Shown one piece after another: positions 1 to 5,934 of a DNA stretch of 7,734 nucleotides. Position numbers and translations under genes: made by a program. This DNA comes from DASUFH01 sp036274645. Lineage in GTDB: Bacteria; Acidobacteriota; Terriglobia; 20CM-2-55-15. Location: the NCBI GenBank assembly GCA_036274645.1, contig DASUFH010000198.1, positions 1 to 7,734 of the forward strand, given 5' to 3'. The notes beneath the pieces were generated by a model. That model did no database searches and had not been told where the DNA came from. It was given only the letters and a program-made list of their open reading frames with translations. Position 1 is the first letter of the stretch. Every line of letters starts with the position of its first letter.

Positions 1-498
1 GTTCGTATAACGGATGCCCTTCTGCTTGTACGGATCCGGTTTCTTCAGCGCGCGCATATTGGCCGCGACCTGGCCCACCAGCTGGCGGTCGACGCCCGAT
101 ACCACCAGGTGCGTCTGCTTGTCCACGGTGACCGAAATTCCCGGCGGCAGGGGATACTCGATCGGGTGCGCAAATCCCAGGGTAAAAACCACGGAGTTCT
201 TGCGGCTCTCCGCGCGGTAACCGACTCCGACGATGTCCAGTTCCCGGGTGAATCCTTCCGTCACTCCACGAACCGCGTTTGCCGCAAGCGCGCGCGCCAG
301 TCCGTGGAAAGCCCGCTGCTGCCCGGAATCGTCCTGGCGCAGCGCCACCAACTCCTTGCCCTTCTGCTCAAACCGGATGCCGGGCGGCACCATACTCGTC
401 ACGACGCCCTTCGGACCGGTGACTTTCACGGTGGTCGGCTGGATCTCGATCTTCACCTTGTCCGGAACGGGAATGACCTTTTTTCCAATTCTCGACAT
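1..498 (-). CDS. rplF: 50S ribosomal protein L6 (3' end cut by window edge)
   Basis: Large-subunit protein L6, which binds 23S rRNA near the sarcin-ricin loop and the factor-binding site. The frame opens with ATG at 498 (MSRIGKKVIPVPDKV), the standard L6 start, and runs open for 166 codons to the window edge. Both homologous L6 domains are visible: the first spans roughly residues 1-80 and the second begins near LDIVGVGYRAE. The C-terminal signature is present as PDPYKQKGIRY (about residues 154-164), where many family members have Gly in place of the Gln. The family is usually near 177-185 residues, so only about 10-20 residues are missing past position 1. It starts 8 bases after the rpsH stop. 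An AGGAG ribosome binding site overlaps that stop, which suggests coupled translation. In the standard spc order rplR and rpsE would follow outside the window. Confidence 0.97.
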   Translation of the reverse strand, partial: MSRIGKKVIPVPDKVKIEIQPTTVKVTGPKGVVTSMVPPGIRFEQKGKELVALRQDDSGQQRAFHGLARALAANAVRGVTEGFTRELDIVGVGYRAESRKNSVVFTLGFAHPIEYPLPPGISVTVDKQTHLVVSGVDRQLVGQVAANMRALKKPDPYKQKGIRYTN

Positions 499-503
499 TG
501 CCG

Positions 504-508
504 CTCCT
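504..508 (-). promoter_or_regulatory. Ribosome binding site of rplF, overlapping the rpsH stop
   Basis: Read on the minus strand the junction is TAG-GAGCGGCA-ATG. The AGGAG core uses the last two bases of the rpsH stop codon and lies 5 bases before the rplF ATG. It supports the rplF start and implies that ribosomes finishing rpsH are positioned to start rplF. Confidence 0.75.
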
Positions 509-899
509 AATAGATGTTACAGAGAAGCTCGCCGCCGTAACCCTGCCGGCGAGCGTCTTTGCCGGTCATGACGCCGTGAGAGGTGGTCAGGATGTTGATG
601 CCCAGCCCCCCGAGCACGCGGGGGATGTCCGCTTTGGACACATAGACCCGGCAGCCGGGCCGGCTCACGCGCTCGATGTTGGTAATGACGCGCTCTCCCC
701 GTGGTCCGTACTTCAGAAACACGGTCAGGAAGCCGCGATTGCCTTCTTCGGCGGTCTTGTAATTGACGATGTATCCCTCGTCCTTCAGAATCCGCGCGAT
801 GTCTACCTTGAGACGCGACATCGGCATGTCCACCTTCGCGTGGCGGGCGGAAACGGCGTTCCGAATACGAGTCAGCATATCCGCAATGGGATCCGTCAT
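507..899 (-). CDS. rpsH: 30S ribosomal protein S8
   Basis: S8 is a primary binder of the 16S rRNA central domain. In E. coli it is also the translational repressor of the spc operon. The 130-residue product matches the usual family length. It begins MTDPIADMLTRIRNA and ends with the diagnostic S8 C-terminus: SHGVMTGKDARR (107-118) followed by QGYGGELLCNIY. The frame stays open upstream of 899, but the ATG at 899 is the conserved start. It is preceded by GAGAGGA a few bases upstream and lies 16 bases after the rpsN stop. In E. coli S8 represses at a site near the rplX/rplE junction that resembles its rRNA target. I could not establish such a structure here by eye, so the autoregulatory role is unproven in this organism. 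Confidence 0.98.
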   Translation of the reverse strand: MTDPIADMLTRIRNAVSARHAKVDMPMSRLKVDIARILKDEGYIVNYKTAEEGNRGFLTVFLKYGPRGERVITNIERVSRPGCRVYVSKADIPRVLGGLGINILTTSHGVMTGKDARRQGYGGELLCNIY

Positions 900-915
900 G
901 AGTCCTCTCTCGCCT

Positions 916-1101
916 CTACCAGCTCGATTTGATGACGCCGGGGATCTCGCCCGCCAGCGACAACTGCCGGAAACAGATACGGCAAAGTTGAAACTTTCGA
1001 ATGAACCCGCGGGGCCGGCCACACCGCTTGCAGCGGCTGTGGTAGCGCACGGGAAATTTCTTTTTGCTCTCTTCCTTCGCAACGGCCGAAGTTCGCGCCA
1101 T
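916..1101 (-). CDS. rpsN: 30S ribosomal protein S14, type Z (zinc-binding)
   Basis: S14 sits in the head of the 30S subunit and is needed for late assembly. This is the short zinc form: 61 residues from the ATG at 1101, beginning MARTSAVAKEESKKK and ending PGVIKSSW. Four cysteines are arranged as CKRC (24-27) and CRIC (40-43), the classical zinc ribbon of type Z S14. The roughly 100-residue cysteine-free form of E. coli is clearly different. An in-frame TTG at 1107 would add two residues. I prefer the ATG because 61 residues is the family norm and an AGAGGA site lies 8 bases upstream of it. It is separated from rplE by 39 bases and from rpsH by 16. Some bacteria with type Z S14 also carry a zinc-free paralogue elsewhere for zinc starvation; none is in this window. 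Confidence 0.97.
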   Translation of the reverse strand: MARTSAVAKEESKKKFPVRYHSRCKRCGRPRGFIRKFQLCRICFRQLSLAGEIPGVIKSSW

Positions 1102-1109
1102 TCCCAAAG

Positions 1110-1115
1110 TCCTCT
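1110..1115 (-). promoter_or_regulatory. Ribosome binding site that fixes the rpsN start
   Basis: Minus-strand AGAGGA lies 8 bases upstream of the ATG at 1101. It is only 2 bases from the alternative TTG at 1107, too close for that codon, so it favours the 61-residue reading of S14. Confidence 0.65.
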
Positions 1116-1140
1116 ATGTCAAAATCGACGGTTTCGCCGC

Positions 1141-1782
1141 CTACTGGCGGAACGGCAGGCCCAGCTGCCGGAGCAGCTCGCGGGCTTCGTCGTCCGTCCT
1201 CGCCGTAGTGACGATGGTCACGTTCATACCCCGGATCTTTTCGACCTTCGCATAGTCGATCTCCGGAAAAATCAACTGGTCCCGCAGCCCGAGCGTGTAG
1301 TTTCCGCGGCCGTCGAACGACCGGGTCGGCACGCCCCTGAAATCGCGCACCCGGGGCAGCACTACGCTCGTCAGCCGGTCCAGAAACTCGTACATCCGGT
1401 CCCCGCGCAGCGTCACGGCGGCGCCGATCGCCATGTTCTGGCGCAACTTGAAGTTCGCGATGGACTTTTTGGCGCGCGTCACGATCGGCCGCTGCCCGGT
1501 AATCCGGCCCAGTTCTTCGGCCGCCGTATCGATCACCTTCGCGTTCTGGATCGCTTCGCCGAGTCCCATGTTCACGACGATCTTCTCCAGCTTCGGCGTC
1601 GCCATGACATTGGTGTATTTGAACCGGCTCATCAGCTCCGGAACGATCTCTTTCGTGTAGCGAACGCGCAACCGGCTCGGCGCGGAAGGCCCTGCCGGCT
1701 TCCGGGCGCCTTCTTTCGGCGCGGCGGCTTCCTTGTCGGCGCCCTTCCTGGCCTTTTTCTCTTTGTTCTCTTGCTTGCTCAC
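1141..1782 (-). CDS. rplE: 50S ribosomal protein L5 with an N-terminal Lys/Ala/Pro-rich extension
   Basis: L5 binds 5S rRNA and forms part of the central protuberance, contacting the P-site tRNA and the 30S head. The conserved core starts around residue 37 and shows the expected blocks: KIVVNMGLGEAI (67-78), ITGQRPIVTRAKKSIANFKLRQ (94-115), VTLRGDRM (123-130), PRVRDFRGVPTRSFDGRGNY (143-162) and IFPEIDY (171-177). The frame remains open far upstream, so start choice matters. I chose GTG at 1782 because GGAG lies 5 bases before it and it follows the rplX stop by 22 bases. This gives 213 residues against about 179 for typical L5. The extra ~35 residues (VSKQENKEKKARKG onward) are Lys/Glu/Ala/Pro-rich and probably disordered. 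A TTG at codon 38 (1671) would give a normal-length protein. It has no clear ribosome binding site and would leave a 133-base gap, unlike anything else in this operon. Confidence 0.95.
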   Translation of the reverse strand: MSKQENKEKKARKGADKEAAAPKEGARKPAGPSAPSRLRVRYTKEIVPELMSRFKYTNVMATPKLEKIVVNMGLGEAIQNAKVIDTAAEELGRITGQRPIVTRAKKSIANFKLRQNMAIGAAVTLRGDRMYEFLDRLTSVVLPRVRDFRGVPTRSFDGRGNYTLGLRDQLIFPEIDYAKVEKIRGMNVTIVTTARTDDEARELLRQLGLPFRQ

Positions 1783-1787
1783 GGTCA

Positions 1788-1791
1788 CTCC
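1788..1791 (-). promoter_or_regulatory. Ribosome binding site supporting the extended rplE start
   Basis: Minus-strand GGAG sits 5 bases before GTG 1782, inside the 22-base rplX-rplE spacer. A second GTG two codons further upstream overlaps this site and so is unlikely to be the start. Confidence 0.6.
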
Positions 1792-1804
1792 AGTCTTTCG
1801 AGGG

Positions 1805-2131
1805 TCACGCGATCTCAGCGCCGCACTTCTTGCAGGCCCGCGCGCGCCGCCCGTCGGCCAAAACCAGCGCGCCACTGCGGGTATGTTTGCCGCAGCTCTT
1901 GCATACCAGCGCCACATTGGAAAGCTGGATGGGCGCTTCCTTCTCCACGATTCCGCCCTTGATGTTCTTCTGCGGGTTCTGCCGCGTGTGCCGCTTGATC
2001 ATCTGCACACCTTCGACCACGATCTTGCCGTCGCGCGGCATCACGATCAGCACGCGCCCGGTCTTGCCGCGATCCTTGCCGCGCAGGACGTAGACTTCGT
2101 CGTTTTTCCTGATGGCTGTATGCGTCGGCAT
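1805..2131 (-). CDS. rplX: 50S ribosomal protein L24, cysteine-containing form
   Basis: L24 is an assembly-initiating 23S rRNA binder near the peptide exit. The 108-residue product carries a KOW-type segment near the N-terminus (KNDEVYVLRGKDRGKTGRV, 9-27). It also has the family block IKGGIVEKEAPIQLSNVAL (57-75). Cysteines at 77/80 (CKSC) and 100/103 (CKKC) form a likely zinc-binding pair, found in L24 of many bacteria but absent from E. coli L24. The start ATG shares its A with the rplN TGA stop (TGATG). A strong GGAGGT site (2138-2143) lies inside the end of rplN, so translation is probably coupled to rplN. Confidence 0.98.
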   Translation of the reverse strand: MPTHTAIRKNDEVYVLRGKDRGKTGRVLIVMPRDGKIVVEGVQMIKRHTRQNPQKNIKGGIVEKEAPIQLSNVALVCKSCGKHTRSGALVLADGRRARACKKCGAEIA

Positions 2132-2502
2132 CAGATGACCTCCGGCGCGAGCGACACGATCTTCATGAATCGTTTGTCGCGCAGTTCGCGCGCGACCGGC
2201 CCGAACACGCGGGTGCCGATCGGTTCGTTGTCGTCATTGACGAGCACGGCGGCGTTCTCATCAAAGCGGATATAGGATCCGTCGCGGCGGCGCTGCTCCT
2301 TGCGCGTGCGTACGATCACGCACTTCACCACCGATCCCTTTTTAACGCTGCTGTCGGGACTGGCTTCCTTCACCGACGCGGTCACGATATCCCCCAGGCT
2401 CGCCTTCAATCCGGTCGATCCGCCGATGGGCAGAATGCACGACAGACGTTTGGCGCCGGAATTGTCGGCCACTTCCAGAATTGTCCGCATTTGAACGGGC
2501 AT
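2131..2502 (-). CDS. rplN: 50S ribosomal protein L14
   Basis: L14 binds 23S rRNA helix 95 and forms the intersubunit bridge B8; it is also the docking site of the silencing factor RsfS. The 123-residue length is typical. Conserved blocks include ILEVADNSGAKRL (8-20), VVRTRKE in its usual place, DGSYIRFDENAAVLVN (about 75-90), and the C-terminal IGTRVFGPVARELR ending KIVSLAPEVI. The start at 2502 (MPVQMRT) aligns with the family N-terminus. The preceding gap to rpsQ is 31 bases and contains only a purine-rich AGAAAGAGAAG stretch as ribosome binding site. In E. coli the spc promoter lies before rplN; no such promoter is apparent in this short gap. Confidence 0.98.
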   Translation of the reverse strand: MPVQMRTILEVADNSGAKRLSCILPIGGSTGLKASLGDIVTASVKEASPDSSVKKGSVVKCVIVRTRKEQRRRDGSYIRFDENAAVLVNDDNEPIGTRVFGPVARELRDKRFMKIVSLAPEVI

Positions 2503-2533
2503 GATCTTCTCTTTCTGCTCTCGGGCTTCAGTC

Positions 2534-2839
2534 TTATTGCGTCACGGTCTCGACGACGGGCGCGGCGACCGCGGCGCGGATGACATCCTTCAACATCCAG
2601 CGCTTGTTCTTGCTCAACGGCCGGCTCTCGACGATACGCACCATATCGCCTTCCTTCGCCGTCCCTCGCTCATCGTGAGCCATAAACTTCGAACGGCGCG
2701 TAACCGTCCGCTTGTACATGGAATGGGCGACGCGGCGCCGCACTTCCACCACGATCGTCTTCTGCATTTTCGCGCTCGTGACGATCCCCACCTTTTCCTG
2801 GGCGCCACGCGCCGGACGCCCGGCCGATTCAGTCGTCAT
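2534..2839 (-). CDS. rpsQ: 30S ribosomal protein S17, longer than usual at both ends
   Basis: S17 is a primary 16S rRNA binder with an OB fold. The core is clear: KVGIVTSAKMQKTIVVEV (16-33), a Lys/Arg-rich region, MAHDERGTAKEGDMVRIVES (53-72) and RPLSKNKRWML (73-83). At 101 residues it exceeds the usual 80-90. The core is preceded by a short polar leader (TTESAGRPARGAQ) and followed by an Ala/Val-rich tail (about residues 89-101). The start ATG at 2839 overlaps the rpmC TGA by four bases (ATGA), so translation is probably coupled. A GAAGGGA site lies upstream within rpmC. In the classical arrangement rpsQ ends the S10 operon; here rplN follows after 31 bases with no visible terminator. Confidence 0.97.
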   Translation of the reverse strand: MTTESAGRPARGAQEKVGIVTSAKMQKTIVVEVRRRVAHSMYKRTVTRRSKFMAHDERGTAKEGDMVRIVESRPLSKNKRWMLKDVIRAAVAAPVVETVTQ

Positions 2840-3045
2840 GATGTTCCCTTCGCCTTTTCCCGCCGAATCGTTTCCACACGAGCCCGGTCGCGCCGCAGCT
2901 CACGCATCTTGTTCAGCGTCTCGGTCTGGCCCATCGACCACTGCAATCGCAGCCGGAAAAGCTGTTCGGCGATCTCCGCGTTGCGCTGGTCGAGTTCTTC
3001 AACCGACATGCCCTTCAACTTCGCCACACGTTCAGTGACCTTCAC
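2836..3045 (-). CDS. rpmC: 50S ribosomal protein L29 (GTG start)
   Basis: L29 is a small two-helix protein beside the peptide exit that, with L23, helps dock trigger factor and the signal recognition particle. The 69-residue product has the family pattern: SVEELDQRNAEIAEQLFRLRLQ (14-35), a short turn (SMGQTETL), then MRELRRDRARVETIRREK. The start is GTG at 3045 and overlaps the rplP TGA by four bases (GTGA). A strong AAGGAGG (3056-3062) lies 10 bases upstream inside rplP and supports this start. Using the internal Met13 instead would remove the usual first residues of helix 1. Confidence 0.97.
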   Translation of the reverse strand: MKVTERVAKLKGMSVEELDQRNAEIAEQLFRLRLQWSMGQTETLNKMRELRRDRARVETIRREKAKGTS

Positions 3046-3470
3046 GAGTGTTCGCCCTCCTTCTCGATCCGCATCACGAATTTCGTATGGACCGACAGCT
3101 TCTGCGCCGCCAGCCGCATGGCTTCACGCGCCACGGACTCGGGAACGCCCTCCATCTCATAGAGAATGCGGCCCGGCTTGACCACCGCTACCCAGTACTC
3201 GGGAGCGCCCTTTCCCTTACCCATACGTGTTTCCGCGGGCTTCTTCGTCACGGGCTTGTCGGTGAAGATCCGGATCCAGATCTTGCCGCCGCGCTTGACG
3301 AAGCGGGTCATGGCAATACGACCGGCCTCAATCTGCCGGTCCGTGATCCAGGCGGCGTCGAGCGTTTTCAACCCGTAATCGCCAAACTCCAGCGACGAGC
3401 CGCGCCAGGCCTTCCCGGACATGCGTCCCCGCTGTTGCTTGCGGTACTTGACTTTCTTCGGCATCAACAT
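3042..3470 (-). CDS. rplP: 50S ribosomal protein L16
   Basis: L16 lies next to the A-site tRNA in the 50S subunit and is needed late in assembly. The 142-residue product starts MLMPKKVKYRKQQRGRM, matching the canonical MLxPKRxKxRKxxRG start. Signatures present are ITDRQIEAGRIAMTR (42-56), FVKRGGKIWIRIFTDKPVT (57-75), and ETRMGKGKGAPEYWVAVVKPG (80-100), followed by RILYEMEGVPE. The Arg at 82 appears to match the residue hydroxylated in E. coli L16. The start at 3470 follows rpsC by 31 bases, with GAGGA about 10 bases upstream. The stop overlaps the GTG of rpmC. Confidence 0.98.
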   Translation of the reverse strand: MLMPKKVKYRKQQRGRMSGKAWRGSSLEFGDYGLKTLDAAWITDRQIEAGRIAMTRFVKRGGKIWIRIFTDKPVTKKPAETRMGKGKGAPEYWVAVVKPGRILYEMEGVPESVAREAMRLAAQKLSVHTKFVMRIEKEGEHS

Positions 3471-3501
3471 ACGTTGCGATCCTCAACAAAAACCGGACGA
3501 C

Positions 3502-4164
3502 TTAAACCCGCGCCGCCACCGGGCCCTGCGGGGCCCGCGTCGGCAGGATCTCGCCCTTGTAGATCCAGCATTTGACGCCGATCACGCCGTAGGTCGTGTG
3601 CGATTCGGCGAAACCATAATCAATGTCCGCGCGCAGCGTGTGCAGTGGCAGCCGGCCCTGCAGATACCATTCGGAACGCGCAATCTCCGCCCCGTTCAAC
3701 CGGCCGCTGACCCGCACCTTGATCCCCTTGGCGCCGAACCGCAGCGCGGAATCCACCGACTTGCGCATGGCGCGGCGGAAGGCGATACGTTTTTCCAGCT
3801 GCATCGCAATCGACTCCGCGACCAGCTGCGCGTCGAGTTCGGGCCGGTGGATTTCCTGGATGTTGATATAGACCTCGCGGTTCGTCCGCTTCTGAATATC
3901 CACCTTCAGCTTGTCGATCTCCGCGCCCTTGCGCCCGATGATGATGCCCGGACGGGAGGTGTAGATCGTGACACGAAGCTTGTTGGCCATCCGCTCGACT
4001 TCGATGTTCGCGACGCCGGCGTGCGCCAGCTGTTTCTTAAGCGTCTGCTTGAGTTTCATGTCCTCATGCAGCAGCCGGCTGTAGTCCCGCTTGGCAAACC
4101 AGCGCGAGCGCCAGGGTTTGCTCACGCCCAGACGAAAGCCGTAGGGATGTGTCTTCTGGCCCAT
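3502..4164 (-). CDS. rpsC: 30S ribosomal protein S3
   Basis: S3 lines the mRNA entry tunnel on the 30S head and has RNA-helicase-linked function with S4 and S5. The 220-residue product begins MGQKTHPYGFRLGV, the conserved start. It carries a type II KH domain with the GXXG loop as GRKG (77-80, in RPGIIIGRKGAEIDKLK). The C-terminal domain shows the familiar RMRKxM-like and GRLNGAEIARSEW blocks, followed by LHTLRADIDYGFAE and YGVIGVKCWIYKGEI. The protein ends shortly after with LPTRAPQGPVAARV, a short tail compared with the 233-residue E. coli protein. Start and rplV stop share one base (TAATG). The last codons contain a GC-rich hairpin-capable sequence, listed separately. Confidence 0.98.
   Translation of the reverse strand: MGQKTHPYGFRLGVSKPWRSRWFAKRDYSRLLHEDMKLKQTLKKQLAHAGVANIEVERMANKLRVTIYTSRPGIIIGRKGAEIDKLKVDIQKRTNREVYINIQEIHRPELDAQLVAESIAMQLEKRIAFRRAMRKSVDSALRFGAKGIKVRVSGRLNGAEIARSEWYLQGRLPLHTLRADIDYGFAESHTTYGVIGVKCWIYKGEILPTRAPQGPVAARV
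3520..3537 (-). other. GC-rich inverted repeat in the 3' end of rpsC
   Basis: A perfect 7-base inverted repeat reads, on the minus strand, CGGGCCC-CGCA-GGGCCCG, which would give an all-GC stem with a 4-base loop in the mRNA. It lies in the codons for the poorly conserved S3 tail, about 16 bases before the stop. A run of five U follows, but 27 bases after the stem, too far for a normal intrinsic terminator. It may be incidental in a GC-rich gene, or may protect a 3' end or tune downstream expression. Confidence 0.4.
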
Positions 4165-4502
4165 TATTCTCGTTCTCCCAGTTCGATCGTGATGTGGCTG
4201 GTCCGCCGCTGATAGCGGTAGGCCCGGCCCATCGGGGCGGGACGGATCCGTTTCAACCGGGGACCGTCGCCGATATAGGCGCGCTCCACAAACAGATCGT
4301 CCGCGTCCACCTGTTCGTTCTTTTCCGTGGCGTTGGCCAACGCGGACTGCACCACCTTGGCAATTTCGCGCGTCGCCGCCTTGTTCGTGAACTTCAGCGT
4401 GAGCAGCGCGTCATTGACGCTCTTCCCCCGGATCAGATCCACGACCAGACGCGCCTTCTGTGGCGACATCCGGATAAAACGCCCGCTGGCTTTACTGATC
4501 AT
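4164..4502 (-). CDS. rplV: 50S ribosomal protein L22
   Basis: L22 spans the 50S subunit and lines the nascent-peptide tunnel with a long beta hairpin. The 112-residue product has the family start (ISKASGRFIRMSPQKARLVVDLIRGK) and the segment VQSALANATEKN (51-62). The tunnel hairpin is visible as DGPRLKRIRPAPMGRAYRYQRR (79-100). Changes in this loop cause macrolide resistance in other bacteria; here it looks ordinary. The start at 4502 follows rpsS by 12 bases, and the spacer contains a GGGGGGAG site 3 bases before the ATG. The last base of its TAA stop is the first base of rpsC. Confidence 0.98.
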   Translation of the reverse strand: MISKASGRFIRMSPQKARLVVDLIRGKSVNDALLTLKFTNKAATREIAKVVQSALANATEKNEQVDADDLFVERAYIGDGPRLKRIRPAPMGRAYRYQRRTSHITIELGERE

Positions 4503-4514
4503 CGTCTCCCCCCA

Positions 4515-4817
4515 CTAGGCCTTTGGCGCCGCCGGCGAGACGGCCTTGTCCTTGCCGCCACCCGCGGCGTGCCCCTTGAACTGCCGGGTCGGAGCAAACT
4601 CGCCCAGCTTGTGCCCCACCATGTTCTCAGTCACGTAGACGGGGATGAATTTCTTGCCGTTGTGCACCGCGATGGTATGCCCCACCATTTCCGGAGTGAT
4701 CGTCGAACGGCGCGACCAGGTCTTGTAAACCTTCCGCTCGTTCCGGCTGTTCATTCCCAGGATCGCCTCCCACAGCGGCTTGTCGACGAATGGGCCTTTT
4801 TTGACGGACCGTGGCAT
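4515..4817 (-). CDS. rpsS: 30S ribosomal protein S19
   Basis: S19 sits in the 30S head, pairs with S13 and contacts the 50S central protuberance. The core is canonical: MPRSVKKGPFVD (1-12), WSRRSTITPEMVGHTIAVHNG (34-54), FIPVYVTENMVGHKLGEFAPTR (57-78) and FKGHAA (80-85). The protein is 100 residues, against about 92 usually. The extra C-terminal part is Gly/Lys/Ala/Pro-rich (GGGKDKAVSPAAPKA) and probably disordered. The ATG at 4817 is one base after the rplB TAG, with AAGAGGAAG in the rplB end as the likely ribosome binding site. Confidence 0.98.
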   Translation of the reverse strand: MPRSVKKGPFVDKPLWEAILGMNSRNERKVYKTWSRRSTITPEMVGHTIAVHNGKKFIPVYVTENMVGHKLGEFAPTRQFKGHAAGGGKDKAVSPAAPKA

Positions 4818-4818
4818 G

Positions 4819-5640
4819 CTACTTCTTCCTCTTCACAATGAACTTGTCGGTGCGCTTGCTGTTGCGCGTTTTGTAGCCGAGCGTCGGCTTTCCCCATGGC
4901 GTCATCGGGTGATACCCCTTGACGCGCCCCTCGCCGCCTCCATGCGGATGGTCGACCGGATTCATCACCACGCCGCGGACGGTCGGACGCACTCCCATAT
5001 GGCGTTTGCGACCCGCCTTGCCGATCGTGATGTTTTCGTGATCCGTGTTACCCACCTGACCGATCGTCGCCATGCACTCCACGTTGACCAGCCGGACTTC
5101 GCCGGAAGGCAGCTTGATGTGCGCGTAGCCACCCTCCTTGGCCACGACCTGGGCCACGGTCCCGGCGCTGCGCGCCATCTGGGCGCCCTTCCCGGGACGC
5201 AGTTCGATGTTATGCACGTTCGTTCCGAGCGGGATATTGCCGAGCGGCAGCGCGTTGCCCACCAGAATGTCGGCGGTCGGACCGGCCACCACCGTCATGC
5301 CGACCTTGAGGCCGACGGGCTGCAGGATGTATCGACGTTCGCCATCCACATACACCAGAAGGGCGATGAACGCGGAACGGTTCGGATCGTATTCAACCGA
5401 TTCGACCCTGGCGGGAATTCCCGTCTTGTCCCGCTTGAAATCGATCACCCGATAGTGACGTTTGTTTCCGCCACCCCGATGCCGGACCGAAAGCCGCCCG
5501 TAATTGTTCCGCCCGCCGATGCGCGTCTTGGGCTCCAACAGAGGCTTGTGAGGATTCTGAGTGGTGAGCTCCTGCTGGTAATCCACGACCGTCTTGTAAC
5601 GCAGCGAATGCGTCATCGGCCGGAATGTCTTGATAGCCAT
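4819..5640 (-). CDS. rplB: 50S ribosomal protein L2
   Basis: L2 is one of the most conserved ribosomal proteins. It is needed for subunit association, tRNA binding and peptidyl transfer. The 273 residues equal the usual length. The N-terminus (MAIKTFRPMTHSLRYKT) and the RGGGNKRHYRVIDFKRDK block (55-72) are canonical. The hallmark VMNPVDHPHGGGEGR lies near the C-terminus; His231 corresponds to the functionally important His229 of E. coli. It ends with KRTDKFIVKRKK. The ATG directly abuts the rplW TAG with no spacing, and GGGGAGG lies upstream within rplW, so coupled translation is likely. Confidence 0.99.
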   Translation of the reverse strand: MAIKTFRPMTHSLRYKTVVDYQQELTTQNPHKPLLEPKTRIGGRNNYGRLSVRHRGGGNKRHYRVIDFKRDKTGIPARVESVEYDPNRSAFIALLVYVDGERRYILQPVGLKVGMTVVAGPTADILVGNALPLGNIPLGTNVHNIELRPGKGAQMARSAGTVAQVVAKEGGYAHIKLPSGEVRLVNVECMATIGQVGNTDHENITIGKAGRKRHMGVRPTVRGVVMNPVDHPHGGGEGRVKGYHPMTPWGKPTLGYKTRNSKRTDKFIVKRKK

Positions 5641-5934
5641 CTACACCGCCTCCCCGTACTCGAACATCTTCTCGCCCTCACGCAGCGTGACGTAGGCCTT
5701 CTTCCAGTCGGGCCGGTACCCGACGTATTTTCCACGGCGGCGCATCTTCCCCGGCACGCGCAGGGTGCGCACGCTGTCCACCTTCACCTTGAAGATCCGC
5801 TCCACGGTCTCGCGAATCTGCTGCTTGCTGGCGCCGGCCCGGACTTCAAAACAAAGCGTCCGCTCCTGCTCCTTGAGCATGAGCCCTTTTTCCGTGATCA
5901 CCGGACGGCGAATGACTTCGTAGTTGGCGCTCAT
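5641..5934 (-). CDS. rplW: 50S ribosomal protein L23
   Basis: L23 lies at the peptide tunnel exit and is the docking site of trigger factor and the signal recognition particle. The 97-residue product starts MSANYEVIRRPVITEKG. Glu15 in the TEK motif matches the trigger-factor-binding Glu18 of E. coli. The extended rRNA-binding loop is seen as RVPGKMRRRGKYVGYRPDWKK (59-79), followed by AYVTLREGEK. The start overlaps the rplD TGA by four bases (ATGA). A near-perfect AGGAGGT (5944-5950) lies 9 bases upstream, inside the last rplD codons. Confidence 0.98.
   Translation of the reverse strand: MSANYEVIRRPVITEKGLMLKEQERTLCFEVRAGASKQQIRETVERIFKVKVDSVRTLRVPGKMRRRGKYVGYRPDWKKAYVTLREGEKMFEYGEAV

Noticed and set aside
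652..664. Palindrome AGCCGG-G-CCGGCT within rpsH
   Set aside because: It lies in conserved S8 codons in GC-rich DNA and its centre is a single base, so it cannot form a normal loop. Protein constraint explains it.
900..1082. An N-terminally extended S8 starting near 1082
   Set aside because: The open frame upstream of 899 covers rpsN in a different frame. S8 universally starts at the MTDPIADMLTR block, which has its own ribosome binding site.
1102..1140. A TTGACA-like hexamer in the rplE-rpsN gap, as a possible promoter
   Set aside because: The minus strand contains TTGACA, but there is no -10-like hexamer at suitable spacing before rpsN and the gap is only 39 bases. The hexamer alone is not enough.
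1783..1917. A longer L5 start upstream, overlapping rplX in another frame
   Set aside because: The frame is open up to 1917, but starts there would overlap rplX by over 100 bases. The sequence has no L5 similarity, and a ribosome binding site and start exist at 1782.
763..1962. A long plus-strand open frame (399 codons), with others such as 4780-6087 (435 codons) and 3421-4212
   Set aside because: They lie wholly antisense to recognised ribosomal protein genes. They show Arg/His/Ala/Pro-rich composition with no recognisable domain, as expected for antisense frames in GC-rich coding DNA.
3485..3537. Intrinsic terminator after rpsC
   Set aside because: The GC stem is within coding sequence and the U run is 27 bases beyond it. 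A standard terminator has the U-tract directly after the stem, and the operon order continues unbroken.
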